From Streptomyces sp. AC512_CC834 (lineage in GTDB: Bacteria > Actinomycetota > Actinomycetes > Streptomycetales > Streptomycetaceae): 64,000 bases of DNA. The translations under genes were made by a program, and so were the position numbers. Below, piece by piece: positions 1 through 7,021 of the stretch. A model generated the notes under the pieces. The model saw only the letters and a list, made by a program, of their open reading frames with translations. It was not told where the DNA came from and did no database searches. The DNA lies in NCBI RefSeq assembly GCF_019049325.1, contig NZ_JAGMUO010000052.1, positions 34,780 through 98,779 of the forward strand. The letters run 5' to 3'. How positions within the stretch are numbered: the stretch's first letter is position 1; every line of letters begins with the position of its first letter.

Positions 1-173
1 GCGTGCACCTTGCGCACGCCCCGCGCCGTGTCGTCGGAGCCTCTCCTGATCATGCGGCTCAGCGCGGACGTCGCGCTGCCCTTGCCGGTCCTGGCGCCGT
101 TGACGCGGTAGACGATGTGCAGTTCGTCCGCGATGACCGTCGGCACCCACTCGCCCTGCTGCTGCTCAGCCAC
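1..173 (-). CDS. ABC transporter ATP-binding protein (Wzt/TagH-like), N-terminal fragment
   Basis: Only the first 57 codons lie in the window; the rest runs off the left edge. The protein starts at GTG (171-173) behind a GGAGAGG ribosome binding site. Its start overlaps the end of the permease gene by 8 bases, so the two are probably translationally coupled. The visible part carries the N-terminal segment (DELHIVYRVNG near residue 15, then a basic Ser/Arg stretch and VRKVHA) that precedes the Walker A motif in ATPases exporting teichoic acids and O-antigen-like polymers. The Walker motifs lie outside the window. It would power export by the neighbouring membrane subunit. The assignment rests on this segment and on context. 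Confidence 0.8.
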   Translation of the reverse strand, partial: MAEQQQGEWVPTVIADELHIVYRVNGARTGKGSATSALSRMIRRGSDDTARGVRKVH

Positions 174-1095
174 GGCCGTACCTCTCCTCCGCCTTCCAGA
201 AGTACACGAAGCCGCCCACGGCGACGAGTACCGCCCAGCCGAGGGCGACCGCCCACACGTGCGGCGGCAGGTTCTCGGAGCCGTACCCGTCGATCAGCGC
301 GAAGCGCATCAGGTCCATGTAGATCGCGGCCGGGTTCCACTGGAGGACGTCGGCGAGCCACGCCGGCTTGTCCTCCAGCATGATCGGGATGGAGAACATG
401 ACGCCCGACGCGTACATCCAGGTCCGCATGATGAACGGCATGAGCTGGGCCAGGTCCGGCGTCTTGGCGCCCATCCGGGCCACGATCAGCGCCAGCCCCA
501 TGTTGAAGAGGAACTGCAGGGCGAGCGTCGGCAGGACCAGCAGCCAGGACAGGGTGGGGTAGCTGCCGAAGCCCATGACCACCGCGAACATCACGATCAT
601 CGAGGCCAGCAGTTGCTGGAGCTGCTGGAGCGCGAAGGAGACCGGCAGCGAGGCGCGCGGGAAGTGCAGCGCCCGCACCAGGCCGAGGTTGCCGGCGATG
701 GCGCGCACGCCCGCCATCGCCGAGGACTGGGTGAAGGTGAAGACGAACACACCCGTCACCAGGAACGGGATGTACACGTCCTTCGGCATGCCGCGGCCCG
801 CGTTGAGGATCAGGCCGAAGATCAGGAAGTAGACGAGCGCGTTCAGCAGCGGGGTGGCCACCTGCCACAGTTGGCCGAGCTTGGCCTGGCTGTACTGGGC
901 GGTCAGCTTCGCCTGGGAGAAGGCGAGGATGAAGTGCCGCCGCCCCCAGAGCTGACGGACGTACTCCGCGAGGGAAGGTCTGGCACCGCTCACGGTCAGC
1001 CCGTGCTTGGCGGCGAGCCGGGCCGGTGTGAGGCCCTCGTCGGGCGACACGGGCTTGGCCATGGCGACCGTGCCGTCGTGCGTTGTCTCACTCAC
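166..1095 (-). CDS. ABC-2 type exporter permease (Wzm/TagG-like)
   Basis: A 309-aa protein with a hydrophilic N-terminus of about 60 residues and then six hydrophobic segments, as in ABC-2 permeases that export wall glycopolymers or lipid-linked polysaccharides. QLWGRRHFI followed by SQAKLGQLWQ resembles the amphipathic helix that precedes the first membrane span in TagG/Wzm. The GTG start at 1095 was chosen because it has a GAAAG-type site 9 bases upstream; ATG at 1060 is the alternative. It overlaps the ATPase gene downstream and follows the glycosyltransferase gene after a 98-base gap, so it may have its own promoter. The likely job is to move the product of the upstream biosynthetic genes across the membrane. 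Confidence 0.88.
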   Translation of the reverse strand: MSETTHDGTVAMAKPVSPDEGLTPARLAAKHGLTVSGARPSLAEYVRQLWGRRHFILAFSQAKLTAQYSQAKLGQLWQVATPLLNALVYFLIFGLILNAGRGMPKDVYIPFLVTGVFVFTFTQSSAMAGVRAIAGNLGLVRALHFPRASLPVSFALQQLQQLLASMIVMFAVVMGFGSYPTLSWLLVLPTLALQFLFNMGLALIVARMGAKTPDLAQLMPFIMRTWMYASGVMFSIPIMLEDKPAWLADVLQWNPAAIYMDLMRFALIDGYGSENLPPHVWAVALGWAVLVAVGGFVYFWKAEERYGRG

Positions 1096-1193
1096 TGGTG
1101 GATACTTTCGTCTTCGAAAATGCTCGGCCGCGCGGGCCTGGCATGGACCTGTTGGCCCCGGTCGGGGCCGGAACACTCTCGGGTACGAGCTTG

Positions 1194-2078
1194 TCAGATC
1201 ACCGGGGGCCGGCCCAGCCGGGTCAGGCGCCACACCGTACGCCACCTCATGGGCCGGCGAGGACCGCACGGGGTGGCCCAGCCCTCGCGGAAGCCGCCGA
1301 ACCAGGCCTTGAGGGCAGGTCGCGACGGCCGGCGCAGCAGGGTGAGCGCCATCCAGACGCCGAGGTAGACCGGGACCAGGAGGGCGGGGAGGTTGCGGCG
1401 GGCGAGCCAGACGCGGTTGCGGGCGACCATGCGGTGGTAGACCGCGTGCCGGGAGGGCGCGGTCGTGGGGTGGTTCAGCACCATGTCGGACCGGTAGTCG
1501 ATCATCCAGCCCGCGTCGAGGGCCCGCCAGGCCAGGTCGGTCTCCTCGTGGGCGTAGAAGAACGCGTCCGGCAGGCCGCCGACCTGGGTGAGGACGCGGG
1601 TGCGGACGGCGTTGGCGCCGCCGAGGAAGGTGGTGACCCGGGAGGAGCGCATCGGGTCGGCGGCGCGCAGCCGCGGGACGTGCCGGCGCTGGGTCTCGCC
1701 GGTGTCCGGGTCGGCGATGCGGAAGCTGATGATGCCCAGCTCGTCGTCGTCGGCGAAGGCCTGCCGGCACAGCTCGGCGGTGTCGGTGCGGGCGAGCAGG
1801 CCGTCGTCGTCGAGGAAGAGCAGGATGTCGACGTCGCTGCCGCCCGGGCCGAAGGCCTCGATGCCGACGTTGCGGCCGCCGGGGATGCCCAGGTTCTCGG
1901 GCAGCTCGACGGTGCGCACACCGTCCGGTACCTCAGGGACGGGCGAGCCGTTGCCGACCACGACCACCTCGACCGGGTCGCCGTCCTGCTTGGCGACCGA
2001 GTCCAGCAGGGCCCGCAGCTCCTCGGGGCGGTTGCCCATCGTGATGACGACGGCGCCGACCTTCACGGCCGCGTTCAC
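1194..2078 (-). CDS. Family 2 glycosyltransferase
   Basis: A 294-aa cytoplasmic glycosyltransferase of the GT-A fold. The N-terminus has the nucleotide-sugar entry (VGAVVITMGNRPEE), then LGIPGGRNVG, the metal-binding LFLDDDG near residue 92, and FFYAHEETDLAWR, the ED-type motif of rhamnosyl- and galactofuranosyl-type GT2 enzymes. A C-terminal hydrophobic-basic tail may hold it at the membrane. The GTG start overlaps the stop of the preceding CDP-alcohol phosphotransferase gene (GTGA), so coupling is likely. In context it would add sugars to the phospho-alcohol product of the operon. Donor and acceptor cannot be read from sequence. Confidence 0.85.
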   Translation of the reverse strand: MNAAVKVGAVVITMGNRPEELRALLDSVAKQDGDPVEVVVVGNGSPVPEVPDGVRTVELPENLGIPGGRNVGIEAFGPGGSDVDILLFLDDDGLLARTDTAELCRQAFADDDELGIISFRIADPDTGETQRRHVPRLRAADPMRSSRVTTFLGGANAVRTRVLTQVGGLPDAFFYAHEETDLAWRALDAGWMIDYRSDMVLNHPTTAPSRHAVYHRMVARNRVWLARRNLPALLVPVYLGVWMALTLLRRPSRPALKAWFGGFREGWATPCGPRRPMRWRTVWRLTRLGRPPVI

Positions 2079-2854
2079 TTCAGCCTGCTGGAGGCGAGGA
2101 TGGACACCAGGTGCAGCAGGGTCTGCAGCAGCGCGATGCCGGCGAGTACGGCGGTGCCGAGGCGGGTGAAGAACAGGTCGCCGCGGCTCGCGTCGACGAT
2201 CGCGAGGACGAGGATCAGCAGGGACGCCTCGATGCCGAGGATCAGCCGGTGGAACTTGAACGCCCCGGCGGCCCGGCGGGCCAGCGCCATGCCGGAGGAG
2301 CGCGGCTCGGAGGCGGCCTCCTGGACCGGCTCCTTCCCGGTCTGGTGCCGGGCGACGCCCACCAGGTCCGTCTCGGCCTTGATCAGGATGGCGCCGAGGG
2401 CGGCGAGGGTGCCGAGGAAGGCCCACAGCCAGTCGATCCGGCCGGTGCCGAACACGTCGGCGGCGCGCAGGCCGAGGCCGACCAGGACCGCGGCGTCGGT
2501 GAGATAGGCGCCGACCCGGTCCAGGTAGACGCCGGCGAGCGAGTACTGCTTGCGCCAGCGCGCGATCTCGCCGTCGACGCAGTCGAGCAGCAGGTAGAGC
2601 TGGACCGCGACGACCCCGAGCACCGCGCCCCAGACGCCCGGCACCAGCAGCGCCGGGGCCGCGAGCACGCCGCAGACGGTCATCAGGTACGTGAGCTGGT
2701 TGGGCGTGATCCTGGTGTTCACCAGGTAGCGGTCGATCCGCAGCGAGACCTCACGCATGTAGAGGCGTCCCGCCCAGTGCTCACCGCTGCGCCGGTCCTT
2801 GACCCCCGCGGGATGGACGACCGGACGTAGTTCAGCTACCGATGGCCTTGACAT
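2075..2854 (-). CDS. CDP-alcohol phosphatidyltransferase family protein, signature altered
   Basis: A 259-aa membrane protein with several hydrophobic helices and the start of the CDP-alcohol phosphotransferase signature: D91, D94-G, A98-R and, after the usual gap, G108 and D112. The fourth Asp, expected four residues later at about 116, is Ala; the next Asp is at 120. That fourth Asp is the proposed catalytic base in the family, so the enzyme may use a shifted Asp, act on an unusual substrate, or be inactive. The ATG at 2854 lies inside the 3' end of the upstream dehydrogenase gene (23-base overlap), and the 3' end overlaps the glycosyltransferase start. A role in moving a phospho-alcohol from a CDP carrier to a membrane acceptor is inferred. 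Confidence 0.82.
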   Translation of the reverse strand: MSRPSVAELRPVVHPAGVKDRRSGEHWAGRLYMREVSLRIDRYLVNTRITPNQLTYLMTVCGVLAAPALLVPGVWGAVLGVVAVQLYLLLDCVDGEIARWRKQYSLAGVYLDRVGAYLTDAAVLVGLGLRAADVFGTGRIDWLWAFLGTLAALGAILIKAETDLVGVARHQTGKEPVQEAASEPRSSGMALARRAAGAFKFHRLILGIEASLLILVLAIVDASRGDLFFTRLGTAVLAGIALLQTLLHLVSILASSRLK

Positions 2855-3893
2855 AGTCGGCGTACAGGTCCTTGATCTGGTCGGTGGTGAGGGCGAGGTG
2901 CTCGAGGATCGTGTAGCGGCCGGGCCGCGTCTGGGGGGCGAACTCCACGGCCCGGAAGAACTCCTCGGGCGTGAAGCCGATCTCCTCCGGCAGTACCGGC
3001 AGGCCGTGCCGGCGCAGGACCCCGGCCATGTGGACCGACTCCTCGTGAGCGCCGCGCAGGTACATCGCGAAGGCCGCGCCCAGGCCGCACTGCTCGCCGT
3101 GGGCGGCCGCACGCTCGGGGAAGAGCAGGTCGAAGGCGTGGTTGATCTCGTGGCAGGCGCCCGAGGACGGCCGTGAGTCGCCGGAGACCGACATGGCGAT
3201 GCCGCTGAGCACCAGCGCCTCGGCCAGCACCTGGAGGAACTCGTTGTCGCCGATGCCGCCCGGGTGGCGGAGCACGGCCTCGCCGGCCTGGCGGGCCATC
3301 GCGGCGGCCAGGCCGTCGATGCGCTCGCCCTTGACCCGGTTGGCCAGCTCCCAGTCCGCGATCGCGGAGACGTTGGAGACGGCGTCGCCGATGCCGGCGC
3401 GCACGAAGCGGGCCGGGGCCGCGCGGATGACGTCCAGGTCGATGACGACGGCGATGGGGTTGGGCACTCCGTAGGAGCCGCGGCCCGCGTCGTTGTCGAG
3501 GGTGGCGACCGGCGAGCACAGTCCGTCGTGCGCGAGGTTCGTGGGCACGGCGACCAGCGGGAGGCCGATGCGGGCCGCCGCGAACTTGGCACAGTCGATG
3601 ATCTTGCCGCCGCCGAGGCCGACGACCGCGTCGTAGTGGCCGCCCTTCATGGCACCGGCCAGCTTGATCGCGTCGTCCAGGGTGCCGCCGCCGACCTCGA
3701 ACCAGTCGGCGCCGGGCAGGGAAGGAGTGACGCGCTCACGCAGCCGGGCGCCCGAGCCGCCGCTGACGGCGACGGCGAGCTTGCCCGAGTGGGAGATGCG
3801 CTCGTCGGCGAGCACACCCCCCAGGTCGTCGAGGGCACCCGCGCGGATGTCCACGACGACCGGCGACGGGATGAGCCTCGTCAGTACTGGCAC
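2832..3893 (-). CDS. sn-Glycerol-1-phosphate dehydrogenase-like protein (archaeal EgsA type)
   Basis: A 353-aa protein of the DHQ synthase/iron-alcohol dehydrogenase fold. It carries the nucleotide-binding GLGGGK (93-98). The metal site seems intact: D123 in AHDG, H248 in SGACHE and H265 in HGEQCG. The stretches PIAVVIDLDVI and RAGIGDAVSN (146-175), followed by DWELA (180-184), strongly resemble archaeal glycerol-1-phosphate dehydrogenases, which reduce dihydroxyacetone phosphate to sn-glycerol-1-phosphate. The GTG start at 3893 overlaps the nucleotidyltransferase stop by 13 bases. Beside a nucleotidyltransferase and two CDP-alcohol phosphotransferases, it probably supplies the phospho-alcohol to be activated. 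Another polyol phosphate product is possible; the fold is clear, the substrate is inference. Confidence 0.85.
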   Translation of the reverse strand: MPVLTRLIPSPVVVDIRAGALDDLGGVLADERISHSGKLAVAVSGGSGARLRERVTPSLPGADWFEVGGGTLDDAIKLAGAMKGGHYDAVVGLGGGKIIDCAKFAAARIGLPLVAVPTNLAHDGLCSPVATLDNDAGRGSYGVPNPIAVVIDLDVIRAAPARFVRAGIGDAVSNVSAIADWELANRVKGERIDGLAAAMARQAGEAVLRHPGGIGDNEFLQVLAEALVLSGIAMSVSGDSRPSSGACHEINHAFDLLFPERAAAHGEQCGLGAAFAMYLRGAHEESVHMAGVLRRHGLPVLPEEIGFTPEEFFRAVEFAPQTRPGRYTILEHLALTTDQIKDLYADYVKAIGS

Positions 3894-4633
3894 GCGATCT
3901 CCCTGCCCTTGGCGAGGTCGTCGTGGTTGTCGATCTCGACCCACTTGACGTCGCCGATCGGCGCCACGTCGACCTTGAAGCCGCGGTTGACCAGCTCCTG
4001 GTAGCCGTCCTCGTAGTAGAGCTGCGGGTCGCGCTCGAAGGTGGTCTTCAGCGCGTCGGCCAGGTCGGCGGCGGCCTCGCCCTCGATGAGGGTGACGCCG
4101 ATGTACTCGCCGGTCGCCTCGGCGGGGTCCATCAGCTTGGTGATGCGCTGGACGCCCTTGTCGGGGTCGACGACGACCTTCATCTCCTCCTCGGCGAGGC
4201 TCTTCACCGTGTCGAGGGCGAGGATGATCTTCTTGCCGTCGCCGCGGGCGGCGAGCAGGGTCTTCTCGACGGAGACCGGGTGCACGGTGTCGCCGTTGGC
4301 GAGGATCACGCCGTCCTTGAGGGCGTCACGGCCGCACCACAGGGAGTAGGCGTTGTTCCACTCCTCGGCCTTGTCGTTGTCGATGAGGACGAGCTTGACG
4401 CCGTACTTCTGCTCCAGCTCCTCCTTGCGGTCGTACACGGCTTCCTTGCGGTAGCCGACGATGATCCCGACCTCGGTCAGGCCGACCTCGGCGAAGTTGG
4501 CCAGCGTCAGGTCCAGCACCGTGATGCCGTCCTCCGCGCCCTCGGGGCCGACCGGGACCAGTGCCTTGGGCAGGGTGTCGGTGTAGGGGCGCAGACGGCG
4601 TCCGGCGCCGGCCGCCAGCACGAGGCCGATCAT
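3881..4633 (-). CDS. LicC-like nucleotidyltransferase (CTP: phospho-alcohol type)
   Basis: A 250-aa sugar-phosphate/phosphocholine nucleotidyltransferase. The N-terminal VLAAGAGRRLRP (5-16) binds the nucleotide, with PKALVPV close behind. The WNNAYSLW element near residue 95 is typical of LicC-type phosphocholine cytidylyltransferases, and NGDT near 115 is the metal-binding position. The ATG at 4633 follows a GGAG site and overlaps the upstream stop in an ATGA junction. With a glycerol-1-phosphate dehydrogenase downstream and CDP-alcohol phosphotransferases on both sides, a CDP-linked polyol such as CDP-glycerol made from sn-glycerol-1-phosphate is the most economical product. Nucleotide and substrate choice remain inference. 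Confidence 0.85.
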   Translation of the reverse strand: MIGLVLAAGAGRRLRPYTDTLPKALVPVGPEGAEDGITVLDLTLANFAEVGLTEVGIIVGYRKEAVYDRKEELEQKYGVKLVLIDNDKAEEWNNAYSLWCGRDALKDGVILANGDTVHPVSVEKTLLAARGDGKKIILALDTVKSLAEEEMKVVVDPDKGVQRITKLMDPAEATGEYIGVTLIEGEAAADLADALKTTFERDPQLYYEDGYQELVNRGFKVDVAPIGDVKWVEIDNHDDLAKGREIACQY

Positions 4634-6522
4634 GCGGGTTCTCCTTCGTCGTGTACGGCGGGTGCGCCGACCTTGTGGGCGGCGACCCAGAAGCGGATGC
4701 TCTCGACGAGCACCACGAGTGCCACGGCCACGGCGAGGACCGTGAGCGCGACCTTGAACTGTGTGGCGGTGAGCAGCACGGCCAGCACGGTGATCACCAG
4801 CGTGCGGCCCTCGTGCCCCCCGGCGGTCCGCACCAGCCACTGCGGCGGCGCGCCCGCGTCGCCGTGGATGCGGTAGACCGTGTCGTAGTGATGGTAGGCG
4901 ACCGCGGCCACCAGCCCGAAAGCCGCCGGAAGCGCCCCGTTCACGTCGGCTTTCGCCGCCAGTACCAGGACGGTGCCGTACTCGGCGGCCCGGAAGAAGG
5001 GCGGGACCAGCCAGTCGAGGGCGCCCTTGAGGGGGCGGGCGACGGCGAGGGCGGAGGTCAGGACGTAGACGATCGCGGCGAGGAGCGGCCAGGGGCCGCC
5101 GAAGTCGGTGAGCGCGCATGTCGCGACGACGGCCACGCCGCCGAGGAGGGCGACGCCGGGGGCGGTGAAGCCGGGCAGCCGGCCGGCGCTGCGCGCGAGC
5201 CCCTTGGCGGCGGCCTCTGCGAGCGGACCGGAGTCGGCGAGGTCGGCCAGCGCGTCCGCCGCCCGGTCGGTCCGGGTGGCCTCGCGGGTCAGCGAGCGCA
5301 GGACGCGGCCGGCGGTGGTGTACGTCGCGGCGAAGGCGCAGCCGATCAGCAGCACGTAGAAGGTGATCCGGGGCGTGGTGAGCGCGGTCAGGACGGCGAT
5401 CATGGCCCAGCGTTCACCGATCGGCAGCACGATCATGCGGCGCGCCCAGACCGTCCAGCCGACGCTGTCGAGCCTGCCGGAAAGGGCGGCGGTGGGGCCG
5501 GTGTTGGCGGCGGCGGCCGTGCTGTCGGCGTCCGCCTCGTTGAAGGAGAAGTCGACGACGTGCCGACAGGACTGGAGGATTATCGCGCCGAGCGCCAGCG
5601 TCCATACGTCGTCGCCGCCGCGGGCGGCTCCGAGGGCGAGGCCCGCGTAGTAGGCGTACTCCTTGGCCCGGTCGAAGGTGGCGTCCAGCCAGGCGCCGAG
5701 CGTGGAGTACCGCAGGGAGTAGCGGGCGAGCTGCCCGTCGGTGCAGTCGAGGACGAAGGAGGCGATCAGCAGGACACCGGCGGCGACGAACCCGGCACGG
5801 GTGCCGGTGGCGGCGCAGCCCGCCGCCACGAGCGCGGTGATCAGCGAGGCGGTGGTGACCTGGTTGGGGGTCAGGCCCCGGCGCGCGCACCAACGGGCGA
5901 TGTAGCGGGAGTAGGGGCTGATGAAGTGGGTGGTGACGAAGCCGTCGCGGGCCTTGACCGCCGACTTCAGACGTACGGCCTCGTCGTCGACGGCGGCGAC
6001 GGCCTGCCGTGCCTCGTTGCGGGCCTGCGGGTCGGCGGGGACGGCGGCGACGAGGCTGCCGAGTTCGGGACGGTGCACGTCCGCGCCGTCGGCGCCGAGG
6101 GTGGCGGTGATCCGGTCGGCGAGGCTGTCCACGTCGCCCACGCGGTCCCCCACGCGCGGCTTCGATCGCGCCGGGGCACCTCCACGCGCGGGGGCACCTC
6201 CGCGTGCGGTGCCGCCGACGGCGGAGTTCTCGCGGGCCATCGCGCGGGTCATCGCCCGGCGGGCGTCCGGCTGGGCGGTCACGGCGCCCGGGATCGCGGA
6301 GAGCGCGAAGCGGGGGTCGGTGAGACCGAGGCGCAGGGCGTGCGGGTGGCCCACGAAGCGGGCGTCGACGACGGCGACCCGCTCCCCGCCGGGGACCCGG
6401 GCCAGCAGGGACTCGGCGTCGGCCGCACCGGCGGCAAGGTGCACGTCGAAGCCCAGGGACCGCAGTTCGCTCTCGATCGACGAACCGGGGACCGGCTGTC
6501 CGGTGAGGATGGCGGTCGGCAA
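4630..6522 (-). CDS. Large CDP-alcohol phosphatidyltransferase with extra N- and C-terminal domains
   Basis: A 630-aa multidomain membrane protein and the first gene of the operon. Residues 1-190 are soluble; they include a degenerate Rossmann-like part (MPTAILTGQPVPGSS) and a duplicated RGGAPA linker near residue 106. Residues 190-400 form the CDP-alcohol phosphotransferase core with the full signature: DCTDG near 258, AR, G, D and the last D in DATFD. The C-terminal 230 residues hold further membrane spans, possibly the domain I recall as DUF5941. The TTG start at 6522 has a GGGAG site. Unlike the second copy in this operon, all catalytic Asp residues are present. It likely transfers an activated phospho-alcohol to a lipid or polymer acceptor. 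Confidence 0.85.
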   Translation of the reverse strand: MPTAILTGQPVPGSSIESELRSLGFDVHLAAGAADAESLLARVPGGERVAVVDARFVGHPHALRLGLTDPRFALSAIPGAVTAQPDARRAMTRAMARENSAVGGTARGGAPARGGAPARSKPRVGDRVGDVDSLADRITATLGADGADVHRPELGSLVAAVPADPQARNEARQAVAAVDDEAVRLKSAVKARDGFVTTHFISPYSRYIARWCARRGLTPNQVTTASLITALVAAGCAATGTRAGFVAAGVLLIASFVLDCTDGQLARYSLRYSTLGAWLDATFDRAKEYAYYAGLALGAARGGDDVWTLALGAIILQSCRHVVDFSFNEADADSTAAAANTGPTAALSGRLDSVGWTVWARRMIVLPIGERWAMIAVLTALTTPRITFYVLLIGCAFAATYTTAGRVLRSLTREATRTDRAADALADLADSGPLAEAAAKGLARSAGRLPGFTAPGVALLGGVAVVATCALTDFGGPWPLLAAIVYVLTSALAVARPLKGALDWLVPPFFRAAEYGTVLVLAAKADVNGALPAAFGLVAAVAYHHYDTVYRIHGDAGAPPQWLVRTAGGHEGRTLVITVLAVLLTATQFKVALTVLAVAVALVVLVESIRFWVAAHKVGAPAVHDEGEPA

Positions 6523-6890
6523 CCGAACTCACTCCCTGGTGCCGACGCCTGGACGCCGGGCCTGTGCATGGTGGAGCGCCCGTGCCTGCGGCACCCGGGC
6601 GACATTCGGCAGAGGCTATCGGATGCGGGGAACGCCGTGTTCACCGCCCGTTTCACGGTCGGTCGACGCCGCTTGCACCCGCCTTTGCCGCGATCATCAT
6701 CGTGGATCCGGGGCCCGCCCCACAAACCGCGCTCCCAGACCGGACATCGCGGACATCGCACAAGGTGGGCCGGCGTTCGCACAGGGTCGGGAGGGCGCTC
6801 GGCGGCCGGGTCCCGCACATGGCGCGGACGGCGCCTGCACATCCTCCTCGGCGCCCTGACCTGCATATCGTTTTCGCAGGTCAGGGCACA

Positions 6891-6905
6891 TGACAACGGT
6901 GTTCA
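6891..6905. promoter_or_regulatory. Candidate Zur box upstream of zitB
   Basis: TGACAACGGTGTTCA is an imperfect inverted repeat (TGACAAC against TGAACAC) about 115 bases before the zitB start. Actinobacterial Zur boxes are 15-base palindromes of the TGA...TCA type. The S. coelicolor zinc exporter zitB is, from memory, activated by zinc-loaded Zur bound upstream of its promoter. Position and shape fit that model, but the match was judged by eye. Confidence 0.5.
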
Positions 6906-6966
6906 GTGCCGCGTTGCCGGGTACCCCCTGCCCGTAGTTGACTGTCATCCGGGCACCGGACTCGGG

Positions 6967-7005
6967 CGGCCGGTACGCACAACGGGTACACGGCCGGTAC
7001 ACACA
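6967..7005. repeat. Two direct copies of a 15-base element before zitB
   Basis: CGGCCGGTACGCACA and CGGCCGGTACACACA lie 24 bases apart and differ at one base. The second ends just before the AGGGAGG ribosome binding site of zitB, so the pair lies in the promoter or leader. Function unknown; a regulator site or part of the initiation region is possible. Confidence 0.55.
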
Positions 7006-7021
7006 GGGAGGCGGCTTTCGC

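Larger units (their letters stand above)
6523..7021. other. Divergent intergenic region between the glycoconjugate operon and zitB
   Basis: About 500 bases without a convincing gene. The right half carries a 15-base inverted repeat and a 24-base-period direct repeat (listed separately) just upstream of zitB. The left half must contain the promoter for the minus-strand operon, but I see no clear -10/-35 pair. Short open frames here lack ribosome binding sites and look like chance high-GC frames. Confidence 0.7.

Noticed and set aside
115..1368. Long plus-strand frame opposite the ABC permease and glycosyltransferase genes
   Set aside because: Mirrors the G/C-rich third positions of the real minus-strand genes; product is low-complexity His/Arg/Asp with no domain and no ribosome binding site.
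1..6522. Phosphonate biosynthesis cluster (nucleotidyltransferase, alcohol dehydrogenase-fold protein, CDP-alcohol phosphotransferase)
   Set aside because: No PEP mutase or phosphonopyruvate decarboxylase in view, and the dehydrogenase motifs match glycerol-1-phosphate dehydrogenases better.
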